64,000 bases of DNA from Alphaproteobacteria bacterium (GCA_017480385.1 JAFVAT010000028.1:1-64000), one strand, 5' to 3'; positions 16,991 through 27,343 are shown, counted from the stretch's first letter. The notes: generated by a model not told the origin, from the sequence alone. Made by a program: numbers and translations.

Positions 16991-19174
16991 ATGACAAATA
17001 CTTTTTTTGATTTCAACAAATTAAATCCTGAACAACGGCAGGCGGTCGAAACGACTGAAGGCCCCGTATTAGTTCTTTCCGGCGCGGGAACAGGCAAAAC
17101 AACTGTTCTGACCGCCAGACTGGCTTATATCATTCAGACGGGAAAGGCTTTGCCGTTTCAGTGCTTAGCCGTCACCTTTACAAATAAAGCCGCTAAGGAA
17201 ATGCAGGAACGACTGGCCGCTATGATCGGTGAAGACAATCACGTTGCATGGCTGGGAACCTTCCATAAAATCGGTTTGAAAATTCTGCGCAATCACCCGG
17301 AAAAGGCAGGTCTTTCTTCCGGTTTTAATATTTTGGATTCTTCTGATCAGGAACGCCTTTTAAAACAAATTATGACGGATCAGCATCTTGATTTAAAAGA
17401 CAACCCTCCTCAATATCTGCTGGATCAGATTCAGCGGCTGAAAGATCAGGGACTGACGCCGGAAAAAGCGGAAAGGGCGGCGCTGTCCGATCCTTTGGTT
17501 ATTCGTCTGTACCGGTTGTATCAGGAACGGCTGCGCACGATGAATACCGTCGATTTCGGCGACTTATTATTATATTGTCTGGAATTATTTCATAAAAATC
17601 CTGAAATTTTAACAGCTCTGCAAAAACAGTTTAAGTATATTTTAGTGGACGAATACCAAGATACAAATATCATTCAATACTTATGGCTGCGTTTGCTGAC
17701 CAATTCAGAACACAATAACATTTGCTGTGTCGGCGATGACGATCAATCAATCTATTCCTGGCGCGGTGCGGAAATCGGCAATATTTTGCGTTTTGAAGAG
17801 GACTTTCCCAATGCGGCAGTAATCCGTCTGGAAAGCAATTACCGTTCAACAGCGCACATTCTGGCGGGTGCTTCCGGTTTGATTGCGCATAATAAAAACA
17901 GGCTGGGCAAGACCTTGCACCCTGCTCCCGGCCATGACGAGGAACAAGGAGATCGGATCAACATCATCGGCGTTTGGAACGGTGAAGACGAAGCGCAGAA
18001 AATCTGCGGTTTAATCGAAAGAGAACAGCGACACGGCACAAAATTGTCTGATATAGCCGTTTTGGTCCGCGCCGGCTTTCAAACCCGCGTCATTGAAGAA
18101 GCCCTGCTGCAATACGGCCTGCCCTATAAAATCATTGCGGGAATGCGGTTTTATGAACGTGAAGAAATCAGAGATGCCACGGCCTATATTCGCTTGTTGG
18201 TTCAGCCCAAAGACGATATGGCTTTTACCCGCATTGTCAACAAACCGCGCCGCGGCGTTGGGGAAGCCGCTTTGGCGGCAATCCGTCAAAGAGCGGCTGC
18301 GGATCATGTGTCTTTATACGAAGCGGCAAGTATCCTTTTACAGGAAAAGGGGATTAAAGGAGCGGCGAAGACAGGTTTGGAACGCTTCCTGGCCCTTTAT
18401 GATTCATGGCGGGCATCAATGGCGGACAAGCCGGCAGATGAAATGTTGAGTCAAATGCTTGAAGAAAGCGGCTATTTGGACATGCGCCGCAGCGAAAAAA
18501 CGCCTGAATCGGAAGGGCGGCTGGAAAACCTGAAAGAATTGATCGGCGAATTCAAAGATACTTTCGATACGTTTGAAAACTATTTGGAATACATCAGTCT
18601 GGTCATGGACAATGATAACGCCGCCCTAACAGGGGATTACGTCAGCGTCATGACCTTGCACGCGGCCAAAGGATTAGAGTTTGACACCGTTTTCCTGCCC
18701 GGTTGGGAGGAAGGCATTTTCCCGCATCAAAAATCGTTGGATGAGGGCGGTTCCAAAGCTTTGGAAGAAGAACGCCGGCTGGCTTATGTCGGCATTACAA
18801 GAGCCAGAAAACGCGTTTACATCAGCTTTGCCGGATCCAGAAGAATGTACAATCAATGGCAGAACAACCCGCCGTCCCGCTTTCTTTCGGAAATTCCAAA
18901 AGAAAACGTGGAAATGATCAATGTTTCTTATGGCTATAATTCCGGCGGCGAATACAATAGGGACTATACAAATTCGCCGTATTCCTATAAAAAGAAGAAG
19001 AGCACCGGATATTTTGGATCCGTTCATTCTCCTGTTTTCTCTGTCGGAACAGAGGTTTATCATGAAAGATACGGATACGGAACCGTTGTCGCGGCAAATG
19101 GCAGTAATACGCAGGTCGTTTTTGAAGACGGCTCGACAAAAACAGTTTTGGCAGATTATTTGGAAAATATTTAA
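16991..19174 (+). CDS. uvrD: ATP-dependent DNA helicase UvrD/PcrA
   Basis: 727-residue superfamily-1A 3'-5' helicase used in nucleotide excision and mismatch repair and in clearing recombination intermediates. Motifs are complete: LNPEQRQAV (Q motif), GAGTGKTTVL (Walker A), LVDEYQDTN (Walker B), GDDDQSIYSWRGAE, and SVMTLHAAKGLEFD. The C-terminal ~45 residues, YHERYGYGTVVAANGS onward, form the Tudor-like RNA-polymerase-binding domain typical of PcrA/UvrD. First gene of a four-gene rightward operon; its TAA is directly followed by the prmA ATG. Confidence 0.95.
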   Translation: MTNTFFDFNKLNPEQRQAVETTEGPVLVLSGAGTGKTTVLTARLAYIIQTGKALPFQCLAVTFTNKAAKEMQERLAAMIGEDNHVAWLGTFHKIGLKILRNHPEKAGLSSGFNILDSSDQERLLKQIMTDQHLDLKDNPPQYLLDQIQRLKDQGLTPEKAERAALSDPLVIRLYRLYQERLRTMNTVDFGDLLLYCLELFHKNPEILTALQKQFKYILVDEYQDTNIIQYLWLRLLTNSEHNNICCVGDDDQSIYSWRGAEIGNILRFEEDFPNAAVIRLESNYRSTAHILAGASGLIAHNKNRLGKTLHPAPGHDEEQGDRINIIGVWNGEDEAQKICGLIEREQRHGTKLSDIAVLVRAGFQTRVIEEALLQYGLPYKIIAGMRFYEREEIRDATAYIRLLVQPKDDMAFTRIVNKPRRGVGEAALAAIRQRAAADHVSLYEAASILLQEKGIKGAAKTGLERFLALYDSWRASMADKPADEMLSQMLEESGYLDMRRSEKTPESEGRLENLKELIGEFKDTFDTFENYLEYISLVMDNDNAALTGDYVSVMTLHAAKGLEFDTVFLPGWEEGIFPHQKSLDEGGSKALEEERRLAYVGITRARKRVYISFAGSRRMYNQWQNNPPSRFLSEIPKENVEMINVSYGYNSGGEYNRDYTNSPYSYKKKKSTGYFGSVHSPVFSVGTEVYHERYGYGTVVAANGSNTQVVFEDGSTKTVLADYLENI

Positions 19175-20065
19175 ATGGATACGCAACCCGCAAGCAATTG
19201 GCAGATTTCTTTTATTTTGGACGCAGAGGCCCTGCCTTTTTTCGAGCGCGCTTTGGACGGCGATAATTCCGCTCTGCTGGCTTCCGAAATTGAAACAGGC
19301 GCTGATAAGGGCAAATGGAAGCTGGACGCCATTTTTCAGGATCGTCCGGACGAGACTCTGCTCAATACGTCCCTGACGTTGGCCGCAGCCGCAGCGGGCG
19401 TTTCCCTGCCCTCGTATCAAATCAGCGAGCTGGCTCAAAGGGATTGGCTGCGGGAAAATTTGATCAGTTTTGCACCCGTTTCCGTCGGAAGATATTATAT
19501 TTACGGTTCTCATATTCAGGAACCGCCGCCGAAAACAAAACTGTCGTTAAAAATTGACGCGGCAACGGCTTTCGGATCAGGCGAACACTTCACAACAAAG
19601 GGGTGTTTAATGGCAATGGAAGAGATTGCGCGCTTTTACCGGCCAAGAAACATTTTGGACATGGGGTGCGGTTCCGGTATTTTGGGATTAGCGGCGGCAT
19701 TAACTTTTCGGACAAATGTCATGGCGGCAGACATTGACCCCGAATCCGTTCGGGTTACCAAAGAAAACGCCAAAAACAACCGCCTTGCCCGCTATATTAC
19801 GGCACAGGCCGGCAATGGCTACAAACCGATGATTATTCGGTCCAGAGCGCCTTATGACCTTGTTTTTTCAAATATTTTGGCGCGTCCGCTGACATTGATG
19901 GCAAAAGATCTGGCCTCTGTGCTGGCACCGAATGGTCTGGCCGTTTTATCGGGGCTGCTCAATCGGCAGGAAGCCTGGGTATTGAATGCACATCGCCGGG
20001 TCGGCCTGCAGCTGAAGAAACGCTGGCGCCTGGAAGGGTGGAGCACTTTGATTGTGGGCCGTTAA
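19175..20065 (+). CDS. prmA: Ribosomal protein L11 methyltransferase
   Basis: 296-residue S-adenosylmethionine-dependent methyltransferase expected to trimethylate ribosomal protein L11. FGSGEHFTTKGCL precedes motif I, ILDMGCGSGILGLAAA. Motif II AADIDPESV follows, then LVFSNILARPL, where family members carry the N-I-L-A signature. Its ATG abuts the uvrD stop with no gap, so translational coupling is likely. Length agrees with PrmA (~290). Confidence 0.92.
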   Translation: MDTQPASNWQISFILDAEALPFFERALDGDNSALLASEIETGADKGKWKLDAIFQDRPDETLLNTSLTLAAAAAGVSLPSYQISELAQRDWLRENLISFAPVSVGRYYIYGSHIQEPPPKTKLSLKIDAATAFGSGEHFTTKGCLMAMEEIARFYRPRNILDMGCGSGILGLAAALTFRTNVMAADIDPESVRVTKENAKNNRLARYITAQAGNGYKPMIIRSRAPYDLVFSNILARPLTLMAKDLASVLAPNGLAVLSGLLNRQEAWVLNAHRRVGLQLKKRWRLEGWSTLIVGR

Positions 20066-20077
20066 AGGGAGAATGAG

Positions 20078-21853
20078 ATGGATAAGCTGACAGCGTTAAG
20101 AGAATGGATGCTTAAAAACGGTTTTTTCGGCCTGCTTGTTCCGATGACCGACGAATATCAGGGCGAATATATTGCTCCGTCTGCCAGACGGCTGGAATGG
20201 CTGACCGGTTTTTCCGGTTCTGCGGGAGAAGCCGTTATTTTATTGGACCGCGCTTTTTTATTTGTTGACGGGCGTTATACGCTCCAGGCACAAAAAGAAA
20301 CAGACGCGGACCAAATTACCGTTATTCAAACGCCGAATGCCCGCGCGGGGGATTGGCTGCTGGCCGCTTTGCCGAACGGCGCCAGAATCGGGTATGATTC
20401 ATGGCTGCATACGCCCGATGAAATCAAGAAAATGGCTTCCGCCTGTGCAAAAAACGGCGCAAAAATCGTCCCTCTGCCCTACAATCCGATCGACTTATTA
20501 TGGACGGACAAGCCCCAAAATGAAACGCAATGGGCCGTTTTCATGCCGGAAACATACACAGGATTGGACAGTACGGCCAAAATCGCAGATGTAACGGCGG
20601 CTCTGGGCATGGATCAGGACGATGCCCTTGTCTTAACTTCTCCTGAATCCATTTGTTGGCTGCTGAATGTACGGGGGCGGGACATTCCTTATATCCCTAT
20701 TGTTCAGTCTTTCGCGATTTTATATAAAAGCGGCACCGTAGACTGGTTTGTCACCCCCGAAAAAATCAAAGACCACGTGCGCATAAAGCTCAGCCCGTTG
20801 GTAGAAGTGAAAGATCCGGATTTTATGGCCGTCACTTTAGATGCGCTGGGAATTCAAAAAGCGCGCGTTCAGTTGGATATGGCGCTTTCTCCGGCATGGA
20901 TTTATGAACGCCTGTCAGCGGCGGGAGCCGTGGTTCATTCCAAAGAAGACCCGTGTCTGATCCGCAAAGCCTGCAAAAACACGACAGAACGCAGCGGCGC
21001 CGTCAATGCCCATGTTAAAGACGGAATTGCAATGTGCCGTTTTCTGGCTTGGTTTGACAAGGAAGCCCCTAAAGGCAAATTAAAAGAAATGGACGCCGTG
21101 CGCAAAATAGCGGAATTTCGCGCCGACAATCCGCTTTATCGCGGCGAAAGCTTTGCCACAATCGCTGCCAGCGGCAAAAATGCGGCTTTTATTCATTATC
21201 ACACTTCTGAAAAGAACAATGCGCGGATCAAAAAGGATTCAATGTTCCTGATTGATACGGGGGCGCAGTATCTGGACGGCACGACGGATATTACCCGCAC
21301 GGTCGCCGTCGGCAATGTTTCCGCTTTGGAAAAGAAGCGATATACACAAGTCTTAAAGGGCCACATTGCCATTGCGGTCATTGCTTTTCCGGAGGGAACG
21401 ACGGGGTCTCAGCTGGACATTCTGGCCCGTCAGTTTTTATGGCGCGACGGCGTTGACTACGCACACGGCACGGGACATGGTGTCGGCAGTTACCTGAGCG
21501 TTCATGAAGGACCGCAAAGAATTGCCCGCGGCAACAGCCGGATCGCTTTAATGCCGGGCATGCTGATTTCCAATGAACCGGGATATTATAAGGCAGATGC
21601 TTTTGGCATTCGGTTGGAAAATGTTGTTATGGTGGAACCCCTGCCGCCGACAGAAGGATCGGAAATTAAGACTTTGGGGCTGTCAACGCTCAGCCTTGCG
21701 CCGTTTGACAGGCGACTGATCGATAAAACACAGCTGACTCCGCGTGAAAAAGCGTGGTTAGACGGCTATCATGCCCGTATTCGCCGCATTATTTCACCTT
21801 TTGTCGACCAACAAACGGCTGATTGGCTGGCAGAGGCCTGTGCTCCGCTATAG
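20078..21853 (+). CDS. pepP: Xaa-Pro aminopeptidase (M24B family)
   Basis: 591-residue metallopeptidase that removes an N-terminal residue preceding proline. It has two creatinase-like N-terminal domains and a C-terminal pita-bread domain, the long three-domain form also known from eukaryotes. The dinuclear metal ligands are visible: the Asp pair in DTGAQYLDGTTDITRT, the His in AHGTGHGVGSYLSVHEGP, and the Glu residues in NEPGYY and GIRLENV. AAAGGGAG precedes the start at 20078, and 12 bp separate it from prmA. Confidence 0.93.
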   Translation: MDKLTALREWMLKNGFFGLLVPMTDEYQGEYIAPSARRLEWLTGFSGSAGEAVILLDRAFLFVDGRYTLQAQKETDADQITVIQTPNARAGDWLLAALPNGARIGYDSWLHTPDEIKKMASACAKNGAKIVPLPYNPIDLLWTDKPQNETQWAVFMPETYTGLDSTAKIADVTAALGMDQDDALVLTSPESICWLLNVRGRDIPYIPIVQSFAILYKSGTVDWFVTPEKIKDHVRIKLSPLVEVKDPDFMAVTLDALGIQKARVQLDMALSPAWIYERLSAAGAVVHSKEDPCLIRKACKNTTERSGAVNAHVKDGIAMCRFLAWFDKEAPKGKLKEMDAVRKIAEFRADNPLYRGESFATIAASGKNAAFIHYHTSEKNNARIKKDSMFLIDTGAQYLDGTTDITRTVAVGNVSALEKKRYTQVLKGHIAIAVIAFPEGTTGSQLDILARQFLWRDGVDYAHGTGHGVGSYLSVHEGPQRIARGNSRIALMPGMLISNEPGYYKADAFGIRLENVVMVEPLPPTEGSEIKTLGLSTLSLAPFDRRLIDKTQLTPREKAWLDGYHARIRRIISPFVDQQTADWLAEACAPL

Positions 21854-21862
21854 GAAAAATGA

Positions 21863-23338
21863 ATGAGAGCGGGCATTACCTTTTTTGTTTCCGGCTGTAT
21901 TTTAATCATTTTCGGCGCGATTATGATTATCCCCGGCTTTTTGGATTTTTCAGACGGAAACATTGGATCGGCCAAAGCTTTTTGGCAGGCTGCCGGCGTT
22001 ACATTTTTCTTTGGTTCTTTGTTTGTCACAACCTTCTATAACAAATACGAACGGCTAAGCGTGCGGGAAATGTATCTGACCACATCCATGGTCTGGCTGT
22101 TGGTCTGCACATTTTGCGCCCTTCCTTTCTTTTTCGGTTCAAATTCATTGGACTATACGGACTCTTTTTTTGAAGCCATGTCCGGCCTGACAACTATGGG
22201 AGCCACCATGATCCGCGATCTGTCCGTTCAGCCGCGCGGGATTTTATTGTGGCGGGCCATGCTGCAATGGTGCGGCGGCGTTGGGATTATCGTGATTGCG
22301 CTGGGGATTCTGCCGTTGCTGCGGATCGGCGGCATGCAGCTTTATGCAACAGAATCTTCTGACAAATCAGATAAGACTTTGCCGAAAACATCACAGATTA
22401 TCGGCATGATTATGATTATCTACACGATATTCACGATTGTCTGCACGGTACTGCTGTATTTGTCCGAACTCGGATGGTTTGAAGCTCTGACCTTCAGCCT
22501 GACAACCATTCCAACCGGCGGGTTTGCCCCCAGAAATTCTTCCGCCATGGAACTTTCGGCGTTGTCCCAATGGATTATGACCTTTTTCATGTTTGTTTGC
22601 GGCATGCCGTTATTGGTGTCTTATTCGCTGTTCAAAAAGAATTGGCAGGCCGTTAAAAATGACATGCAGATCAGAACATATGCTTATTTTTTCCTATACA
22701 GCACGGGAATACTGGCTCTTTATCTGATTCTGACAAAAGACGTTCCTTTGCTTGACAGCCTGCGATATGCCGCCTTTAATTTTATTTCCATAGTGACCTC
22801 CTCCGGCTTTTTAAACAGCGATATTGAAGCTTGGGGCAGCTTTGCCATAATGTTTTTCACCTTTCTGCTGCCGATCGGCGCATGCAGCGGATCAACCTCC
22901 GGCGGTATAAAAATTTTCCGTTTTAATATTATGTACCTGTCTTCCATGCAGTACCTGCGGCGAAAAATTCTGCCGCACGGAATTTTCATTGCTAAATATA
23001 ACGGAAAGCCTTTAACCGAAGAAATTTCTTCCGGCGTGTTCGTTTTTATGGCTATTTTCCTTTTGTCGTTTTTATTGTCCGTTTTGCTGCTTGCCTTAAT
23101 CGGGCTGGATTTTGTAACGTCTGTCAGCGCAACTTTATCCAGCTTGGGCAATACGGGAATCGCGTTTGGACCGGTAATCGGATCGGGCGGAAGCTTTGCA
23201 AATTTGCCGTTCAGCGCTAAATGGCTTTTGTCCTACAACATGATGCTGGGACGATTGGAATACATGACCGTTTTTGTTTTATTGCTGCCTTTGGCGTGGC
23301 GCAAAGAAAAGAAAAACACGGGAACTACGGCTTTTTAG
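21863..23338 (+). CDS. trkH: Trk-type potassium uptake channel subunit TrkH
   Basis: 491-residue inner-membrane protein with about ten membrane segments in four M1-P-M2 units. All four selectivity-filter loops are recognisable, each with a glycine: SGLTTMGATM, TTIPTGGFAP, IVTSSGFLNS and SLGNTGIAFG. TrkH works with the cytosolic NAD/ATP-binding ring TrkA; no trkA gene is in the window. It is the last gene of the uvrD operon, 9 bp after pepP. Its 3' end overlaps the convergent membrane-protein gene by 14 bp. Confidence 0.95.
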   Translation: MRAGITFFVSGCILIIFGAIMIIPGFLDFSDGNIGSAKAFWQAAGVTFFFGSLFVTTFYNKYERLSVREMYLTTSMVWLLVCTFCALPFFFGSNSLDYTDSFFEAMSGLTTMGATMIRDLSVQPRGILLWRAMLQWCGGVGIIVIALGILPLLRIGGMQLYATESSDKSDKTLPKTSQIIGMIMIIYTIFTIVCTVLLYLSELGWFEALTFSLTTIPTGGFAPRNSSAMELSALSQWIMTFFMFVCGMPLLVSYSLFKKNWQAVKNDMQIRTYAYFFLYSTGILALYLILTKDVPLLDSLRYAAFNFISIVTSSGFLNSDIEAWGSFAIMFFTFLLPIGACSGSTSGGIKIFRFNIMYLSSMQYLRRKILPHGIFIAKYNGKPLTEEISSGVFVFMAIFLLSFLLSVLLLALIGLDFVTSVSATLSSLGNTGIAFGPVIGSGGSFANLPFSAKWLLSYNMMLGRLEYMTVFVLLLPLAWRKEKKNTGTTAF

Positions 23339-23873
23339 CCTCGCCTTGCACAGAGGGAGCCTGCTTTGTTTTCAGCGCGGCCATATGTCCCACTCTGACA
23401 TCAACACCGGAAGCGACTTCCTCTCCCCACTTAGCAATCAATTTTGCCTGCGCTTCCCTTAAATGAACAACACGTCTTTGATCGGACATTTCCAAAAAGC
23501 TTAAAACAACCGAAGGAATGCACCGGTAGAACACCCACCCGACAAGAGCTGTCAAATAAATGATCAAAAAGGCCCCGCCGCCTAAAAACAAACCGACAGC
23601 GCCGTCCCACGTATTGTTTCCAAACCATAAGCGAAACAAATAAGGCAAAGATCCTGCAAAATTTAATCCGCCGATGCACAGCCATTTGTATTTAAATCTT
23701 GTTTTTGAATTCGAATCTATCACCAAAGCAACTAAAGTCGGCAGCATGCTCAGAAACAGAAAAATAACTGTCGGCAGCATTAAATACATCATAGGAAACA
23801 GGACCAAAAAAGCGAATCCCGTTGTCAGGATCGAATCTTTTGATTTTTTAGTTTTCCCTTCCGGTTCAGTCAT
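23325..23873 (-). CDS. Membrane protein of unknown function, partner of the pseudokinase gene
   Basis: 182 residues with about three to four hydrophobic segments (near 18-52, 68-82, 92-120) and a charged cytosolic C-terminus, LREAQAKLIAKWGEEVASGV. No family is recognised. It starts 4 bp after the pseudokinase gene ends, so the two are co-translated, and it converges on trkH with a 14-bp overlap. Conserved coupling would suggest that it anchors or is controlled by the kinase-like protein. Confidence 0.7.
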   Translation of the reverse strand: MTEPEGKTKKSKDSILTTGFAFLVLFPMMYLMLPTVIFLFLSMLPTLVALVIDSNSKTRFKYKWLCIGGLNFAGSLPYLFRLWFGNNTWDGAVGLFLGGGAFLIIYLTALVGWVFYRCIPSVVLSFLEMSDQRRVVHLREAQAKLIAKWGEEVASGVDVRVGHMAALKTKQAPSVQGEAKKP

Positions 23874-23877
23874 AATT

Positions 23878-25935
23878 TTATCCTCTCAGCAATCGGGTAA
23901 TCAGCAGCAGAAACATCGTCAGCACGGCAATGCCGAAAGAAACAACCGCAGCGACTTGATTTCCAAGCATCAGCCCTTCCTGCTCACGTTTTTCGCGATT
24001 GCCGTCTAAAAATTCAATTTCTTCGGACAATCTGGCATATTCTTTTTTGGCTTGTTCAAAATAGCTGAGATCGTACAAACGTTCCTGGCGGTCATCTAAA
24101 AAAGCGCACAGTTCAGAAAAATTTCCTTTTCTGATTATCTTCGGCAAATTTTTTTCCAGCTGCTGGCGTTTTTCCAAATTGTGATAGCTGTCAATCACCG
24201 GTACAACCATACCGCCGATCCAACTGCACATCGCATAAAGATGATCTGGCCCGAAAGTCCGCTGCAGTGCCGCAAAAATATTCAGCATTCCCTGAATGGC
24301 CACATTTTCCTTGGGCGAATTCAGCCATGAAATCTGTTCCAAAACCTTTGAGCCGAAACGCACGGCAATAAAAGCCGCAATATGCCTGTCAATCGGTTCC
24401 GTTTTCGGATTAGCCTTTTTGGCCACTTCCTCTAAAGCGGGCAGCAGATCCCGGGCTTCATCGACATAATCCTTAACAACCAACGGACTCTGACAGGGAA
24501 GTCCTTCATTTAAATCGTACAGCAGCCGCTCAATTCCCATGCCTTTTCCCGGTTTTTGCAGCGTGATCTGCATATTTTTGATATTCTGCTCTGAAACCAT
24601 ATCCTGATGAAATTCATACCAGCTTTCCAGATATCCTGTCGCGATTAAGCCGATCAGCATTTTTGTTTTTTTGTCATCATTCACATTAATCGCCAACATT
24701 GTTCCTAAAGCGTCCGGCAAAAAGGCGCAATTGCGTATTCGCAACGGAGCGGACGGATCCAGCAGCATACACGTTCTGGCGACAAAGAAATCGTCCTGCT
24801 TTTCCTTTGTTGAAAAGCGCACCAACGCCATATCGATTGATTTTCTGATCGCATCAGCCGTTTCTTTATCATCAAAGCCATGTTCTATCCATGCCAAAAG
24901 CTTTTCCGAACGAATGACATCTGCCGCCATATCCCAGTTTTTGGCAAAGGCATAAGCCAATGTGCGATAAGTAAAAAATTCAACATTATTGAACAGGAAA
25001 GGCCGCTGAGACGTTCTGACCGTTTTCGCCTGCACCGGCGTCAGACGCCGACCGTCCGCCCATAACTGCGTAGAAGAAATATCCCAGCGCTGATTAATAT
25101 TATCCGCCAACAATCCGCGGAAAAGCTCGATCAAAGCCAAGGGGACACGTTCTTCACCAATTAATGCCGCATAAGAGCCTTTATAAATTTTCAGCTCCAG
25201 CAATTCAGTATCGGAAAGACTTTCAACCGGATTATACCCGATTCCCAAACAAATCAAAGTCGCCCCGAAAGCATATAAATCATCTGCCGTTGTGCCGTTT
25301 CCTTTGCCGGCGGCCTGACACATGGACGTTTCTATTGTTTCAAAAGCGGACGGTTGATCATATCCTGGAGGCGCGGCAATGCAGTCTCCCCAGACAACTT
25401 TCGTTTTTTCCGCGTCCATATAAAACAGATTGTCCGGTCGAATAGCCCTGTGCGTCAAACCGCGGACAGCCAAATTGCTGATCCCGACCAACAGAGGCCG
25501 GACCCATTTGGAAATTTTTTCGGCTTCTTCTTCCGGCAATATTTTACCGTATGTTTTGGATTGAACGACCCGTCCGCCCAAGGGCATTTCATAAAGCAGA
25601 ATCATTGTCTTCCGACTTATCGGCTGCCAAAAAGCCGTTCCCGCATCTACCAAGGGCAGCAGTCCGTCCACTTTTAACCCGTTGCGCGCTTTGATATGAT
25701 CCTTTCTGATCGGCAAGTCCGGTTTGCACACCAAGGCAAATATCTTATGATCAGGAGCGGTCACATCTTCCGCTTGGAAAGCTTTGGCGTTCGGCATATC
25801 CAACATCGGCACCGGCAATCCCGAATACACTCTGTATTTGCCGCGAACCAGCGCGAATTGTTCCTTCCGCGTTACATAAGAATCTAATGAAGCGGAGGAC
25901 TGCGTTTGCTTCGTTTCTGTCTTTGTTTCAGTCAT
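23878..25935 (-). CDS. Tail-anchored protein kinase-like protein (predicted pseudokinase)
   Basis: 685 residues from the ATG at 25935, which follows AGAAGGAAAAA; a TTG six codons upstream is less likely. Residues ~60-300 resemble a serine/threonine kinase lobe. A Lys at 71 sits where the ATP-binding Lys is expected. The HRD motif is HRAIRPDNLFY (162-172), with the catalytic Asp replaced by Ala164. WGDC (182-185) stands in place of DFG and keeps Asp184. DDLYAFGATLICLGIG matches the kinase F helix. The loss of the catalytic Asp argues for a pseudokinase. A long helical middle region is unrecognised. The last ~30 residues hold one membrane helix (AAVVSFGIAVLTMFLLL), giving a tail-anchored topology. 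It is co-translated with the 182-residue membrane protein. Confidence 0.7.
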   Translation of the reverse strand: MTETKTETKQTQSSASLDSYVTRKEQFALVRGKYRVYSGLPVPMLDMPNAKAFQAEDVTAPDHKIFALVCKPDLPIRKDHIKARNGLKVDGLLPLVDAGTAFWQPISRKTMILLYEMPLGGRVVQSKTYGKILPEEEAEKISKWVRPLLVGISNLAVRGLTHRAIRPDNLFYMDAEKTKVVWGDCIAAPPGYDQPSAFETIETSMCQAAGKGNGTTADDLYAFGATLICLGIGYNPVESLSDTELLELKIYKGSYAALIGEERVPLALIELFRGLLADNINQRWDISSTQLWADGRRLTPVQAKTVRTSQRPFLFNNVEFFTYRTLAYAFAKNWDMAADVIRSEKLLAWIEHGFDDKETADAIRKSIDMALVRFSTKEKQDDFFVARTCMLLDPSAPLRIRNCAFLPDALGTMLAINVNDDKKTKMLIGLIATGYLESWYEFHQDMVSEQNIKNMQITLQKPGKGMGIERLLYDLNEGLPCQSPLVVKDYVDEARDLLPALEEVAKKANPKTEPIDRHIAAFIAVRFGSKVLEQISWLNSPKENVAIQGMLNIFAALQRTFGPDHLYAMCSWIGGMVVPVIDSYHNLEKRQQLEKNLPKIIRKGNFSELCAFLDDRQERLYDLSYFEQAKKEYARLSEEIEFLDGNREKREQEGLMLGNQVAAVVSFGIAVLTMFLLLITRLLRG

Positions 25936-25950
25936 TTTTTCCTTCTGGCC

Positions 25951-25992
25951 CAAAAAACAAGGAGGGGAAAGCGTTCTGCCTTCGTCCCTCCT
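25951..25992 (-). terminator. Intrinsic terminator of the hisZ-purA operon
   Basis: On the minus strand AGGAGGG (25992-25986) pairs with CCCCTCCT (25967-25960) around an 18-nt loop, followed by TGTTTTTTG. It lies 36 bp after the purA stop. The following gene begins only 25 bp downstream. Confidence 0.8.
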
Positions 25993-26028
25993 ATTTTACA
26001 TAATTTAGATCAAATAAAAAGTTTTTTA

Positions 26029-27318
26029 TTACTTTTCATACGGATCAATACGAATGATTGTATCTTCGCGTTCCGGACTGGTTGAAATCATGCCGATTTG
26101 AACGTCAAGCAGTTCCTCCAAACGCGCCAGATATTTTTTGGCGTTTTCGGGCAATTTATCATATTTGCGAATACCAAAGGTCGAGCTCTTCCACCCCGGC
26201 AGCGTTTCATAGACGGGCTTGACCTCTGCCTGCGCATTCATCTGCATCGGATAATAATCCAGCTTTTGCCCCTTATATTCATAGCCGACGCATACTTTGA
26301 TTTCGTCAAACTGATCCAGAATATCCAGCTTCATCACCGCCAGATTTTGCACCCCGTTAACCAAAATTGCCTGACGCACCAATACAGCATCAAACCAGCC
26401 GCAACGACGGGGACGCCCCGTTACCGTTCCGAATTCACGACCGACTTCACGAATACGATCGCCGTCTTCATCAAAAAGCTCTGTCGGAAAAGGACCTGCG
26501 CCGACACGGGTTGTATAAGCCTTAACCACGCCGATCACTTTATCAATATTTTTCATGCCGACACCGGATCCGACAGCCGCCTGCCCCGCAATTGTATTGG
26601 AAGAAGTCACAAACGGATACGTACCGAAGTCATTGTCCAACATTGTCGCCTGAGCTCCTTCAAACAACAGTGTCCTGCCTTTTTTCAGCTGCTCTGCCAA
26701 AATCTTCCATGCCGGCACGGCATAGGGCAGCAGAAAGTCTGAAATTTCTTCCAGTTTCTGCATCAAATCTGCCTTATCGACTTCCGGCTGTCCCCACCCT
26801 TTGCGCAAAGCATTATGGAACAACAACAAATTATCAACCTTGGCCTCCAGAGTTTCTTTTTCGGCCAAATCGCCGACACGGATCGCACGGCGAGCCACTT
26901 TATCCTGATAAGCCGGACCGATGCCGCGTCCTGTTGTTCCGATTTTGCCCTTTCCGGCAGCCGCTTCGCTCATTTGGTCCAGTTCGCGGTGCAGCGGCAA
27001 AATCAAAGTGGCCTGATCCGAAATTTTCAATACGTCCGGAGAAATTTTCGTTCCTAAATCCGCAATCCGTTTCATTTCATCGCGCAAAGCCCACGGATCC
27101 ACAACGACACCGTTTCCGACAACGGATAATTTGCCGCGCACGATCCCCGACGGCAGCAAAGAAAGCTTATATGTCACACCGTCAACAACTAATGTATGGC
27201 CGGCATTGTTGCCGCCTTGGAAACGAACGACGACATCAGCGCGTTCACTCATCAGATCAACGATTTTTCCTTTGCCTTCATCGCCCCATTGAGCGCCGAT
27301 GATTACAATATTGGTCAT
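26029..27318 (-). CDS. purA: Adenylosuccinate synthetase
   Basis: 429-residue GTP-dependent enzyme that joins IMP and aspartate in AMP synthesis. The N-terminal signature [20 protein letters not shown]-like sequence (here [19 protein letters not shown]) carries the catalytic Asp and P-loop. [11 protein letters not shown] and [10 protein letters not shown] are present, as is the IMP loop region [11 protein letters not shown]. It lies 25 bp downstream of hisZ; this hisZ-purA order is common in alphaproteobacteria. Cytosolic homodimer by family. Confidence 0.97.
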   Translation of the reverse strand: MTNIVIIGAQWGDEGKGKIVDLMSERADVVVRFQGGNNAGHTLVVDGVTYKLSLLPSGIVRGKLSVVGNGVVVDPWALRDEMKRIADLGTKISPDVLKISDQATLILPLHRELDQMSEAAAGKGKIGTTGRGIGPAYQDKVARRAIRVGDLAEKETLEAKVDNLLLFHNALRKGWGQPEVDKADLMQKLEEISDFLLPYAVPAWKILAEQLKKGRTLLFEGAQATMLDNDFGTYPFVTSSNTIAGQAAVGSGVGMKNIDKVIGVVKAYTTRVGAGPFPTELFDEDGDRIREVGREFGTVTGRPRRCGWFDAVLVRQAILVNGVQNLAVMKLDILDQFDEIKVCVGYEYKGQKLDYYPMQMNAQAEVKPVYETLPGWKSSTFGIRKYDKLPENAKKYLARLEELLDVQIGMISTSPEREDTIIRIDPYEK

Positions 27319-27343
27319 AATATTTTTGCTCCTTCAAATTAAG

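Noticed and set aside
26592-27302. 236-codon plus-strand open frame over purA
   Set aside because: Antisense shadow of purA; composition rich in Arg, Pro and Ser as expected from a reversed frame.
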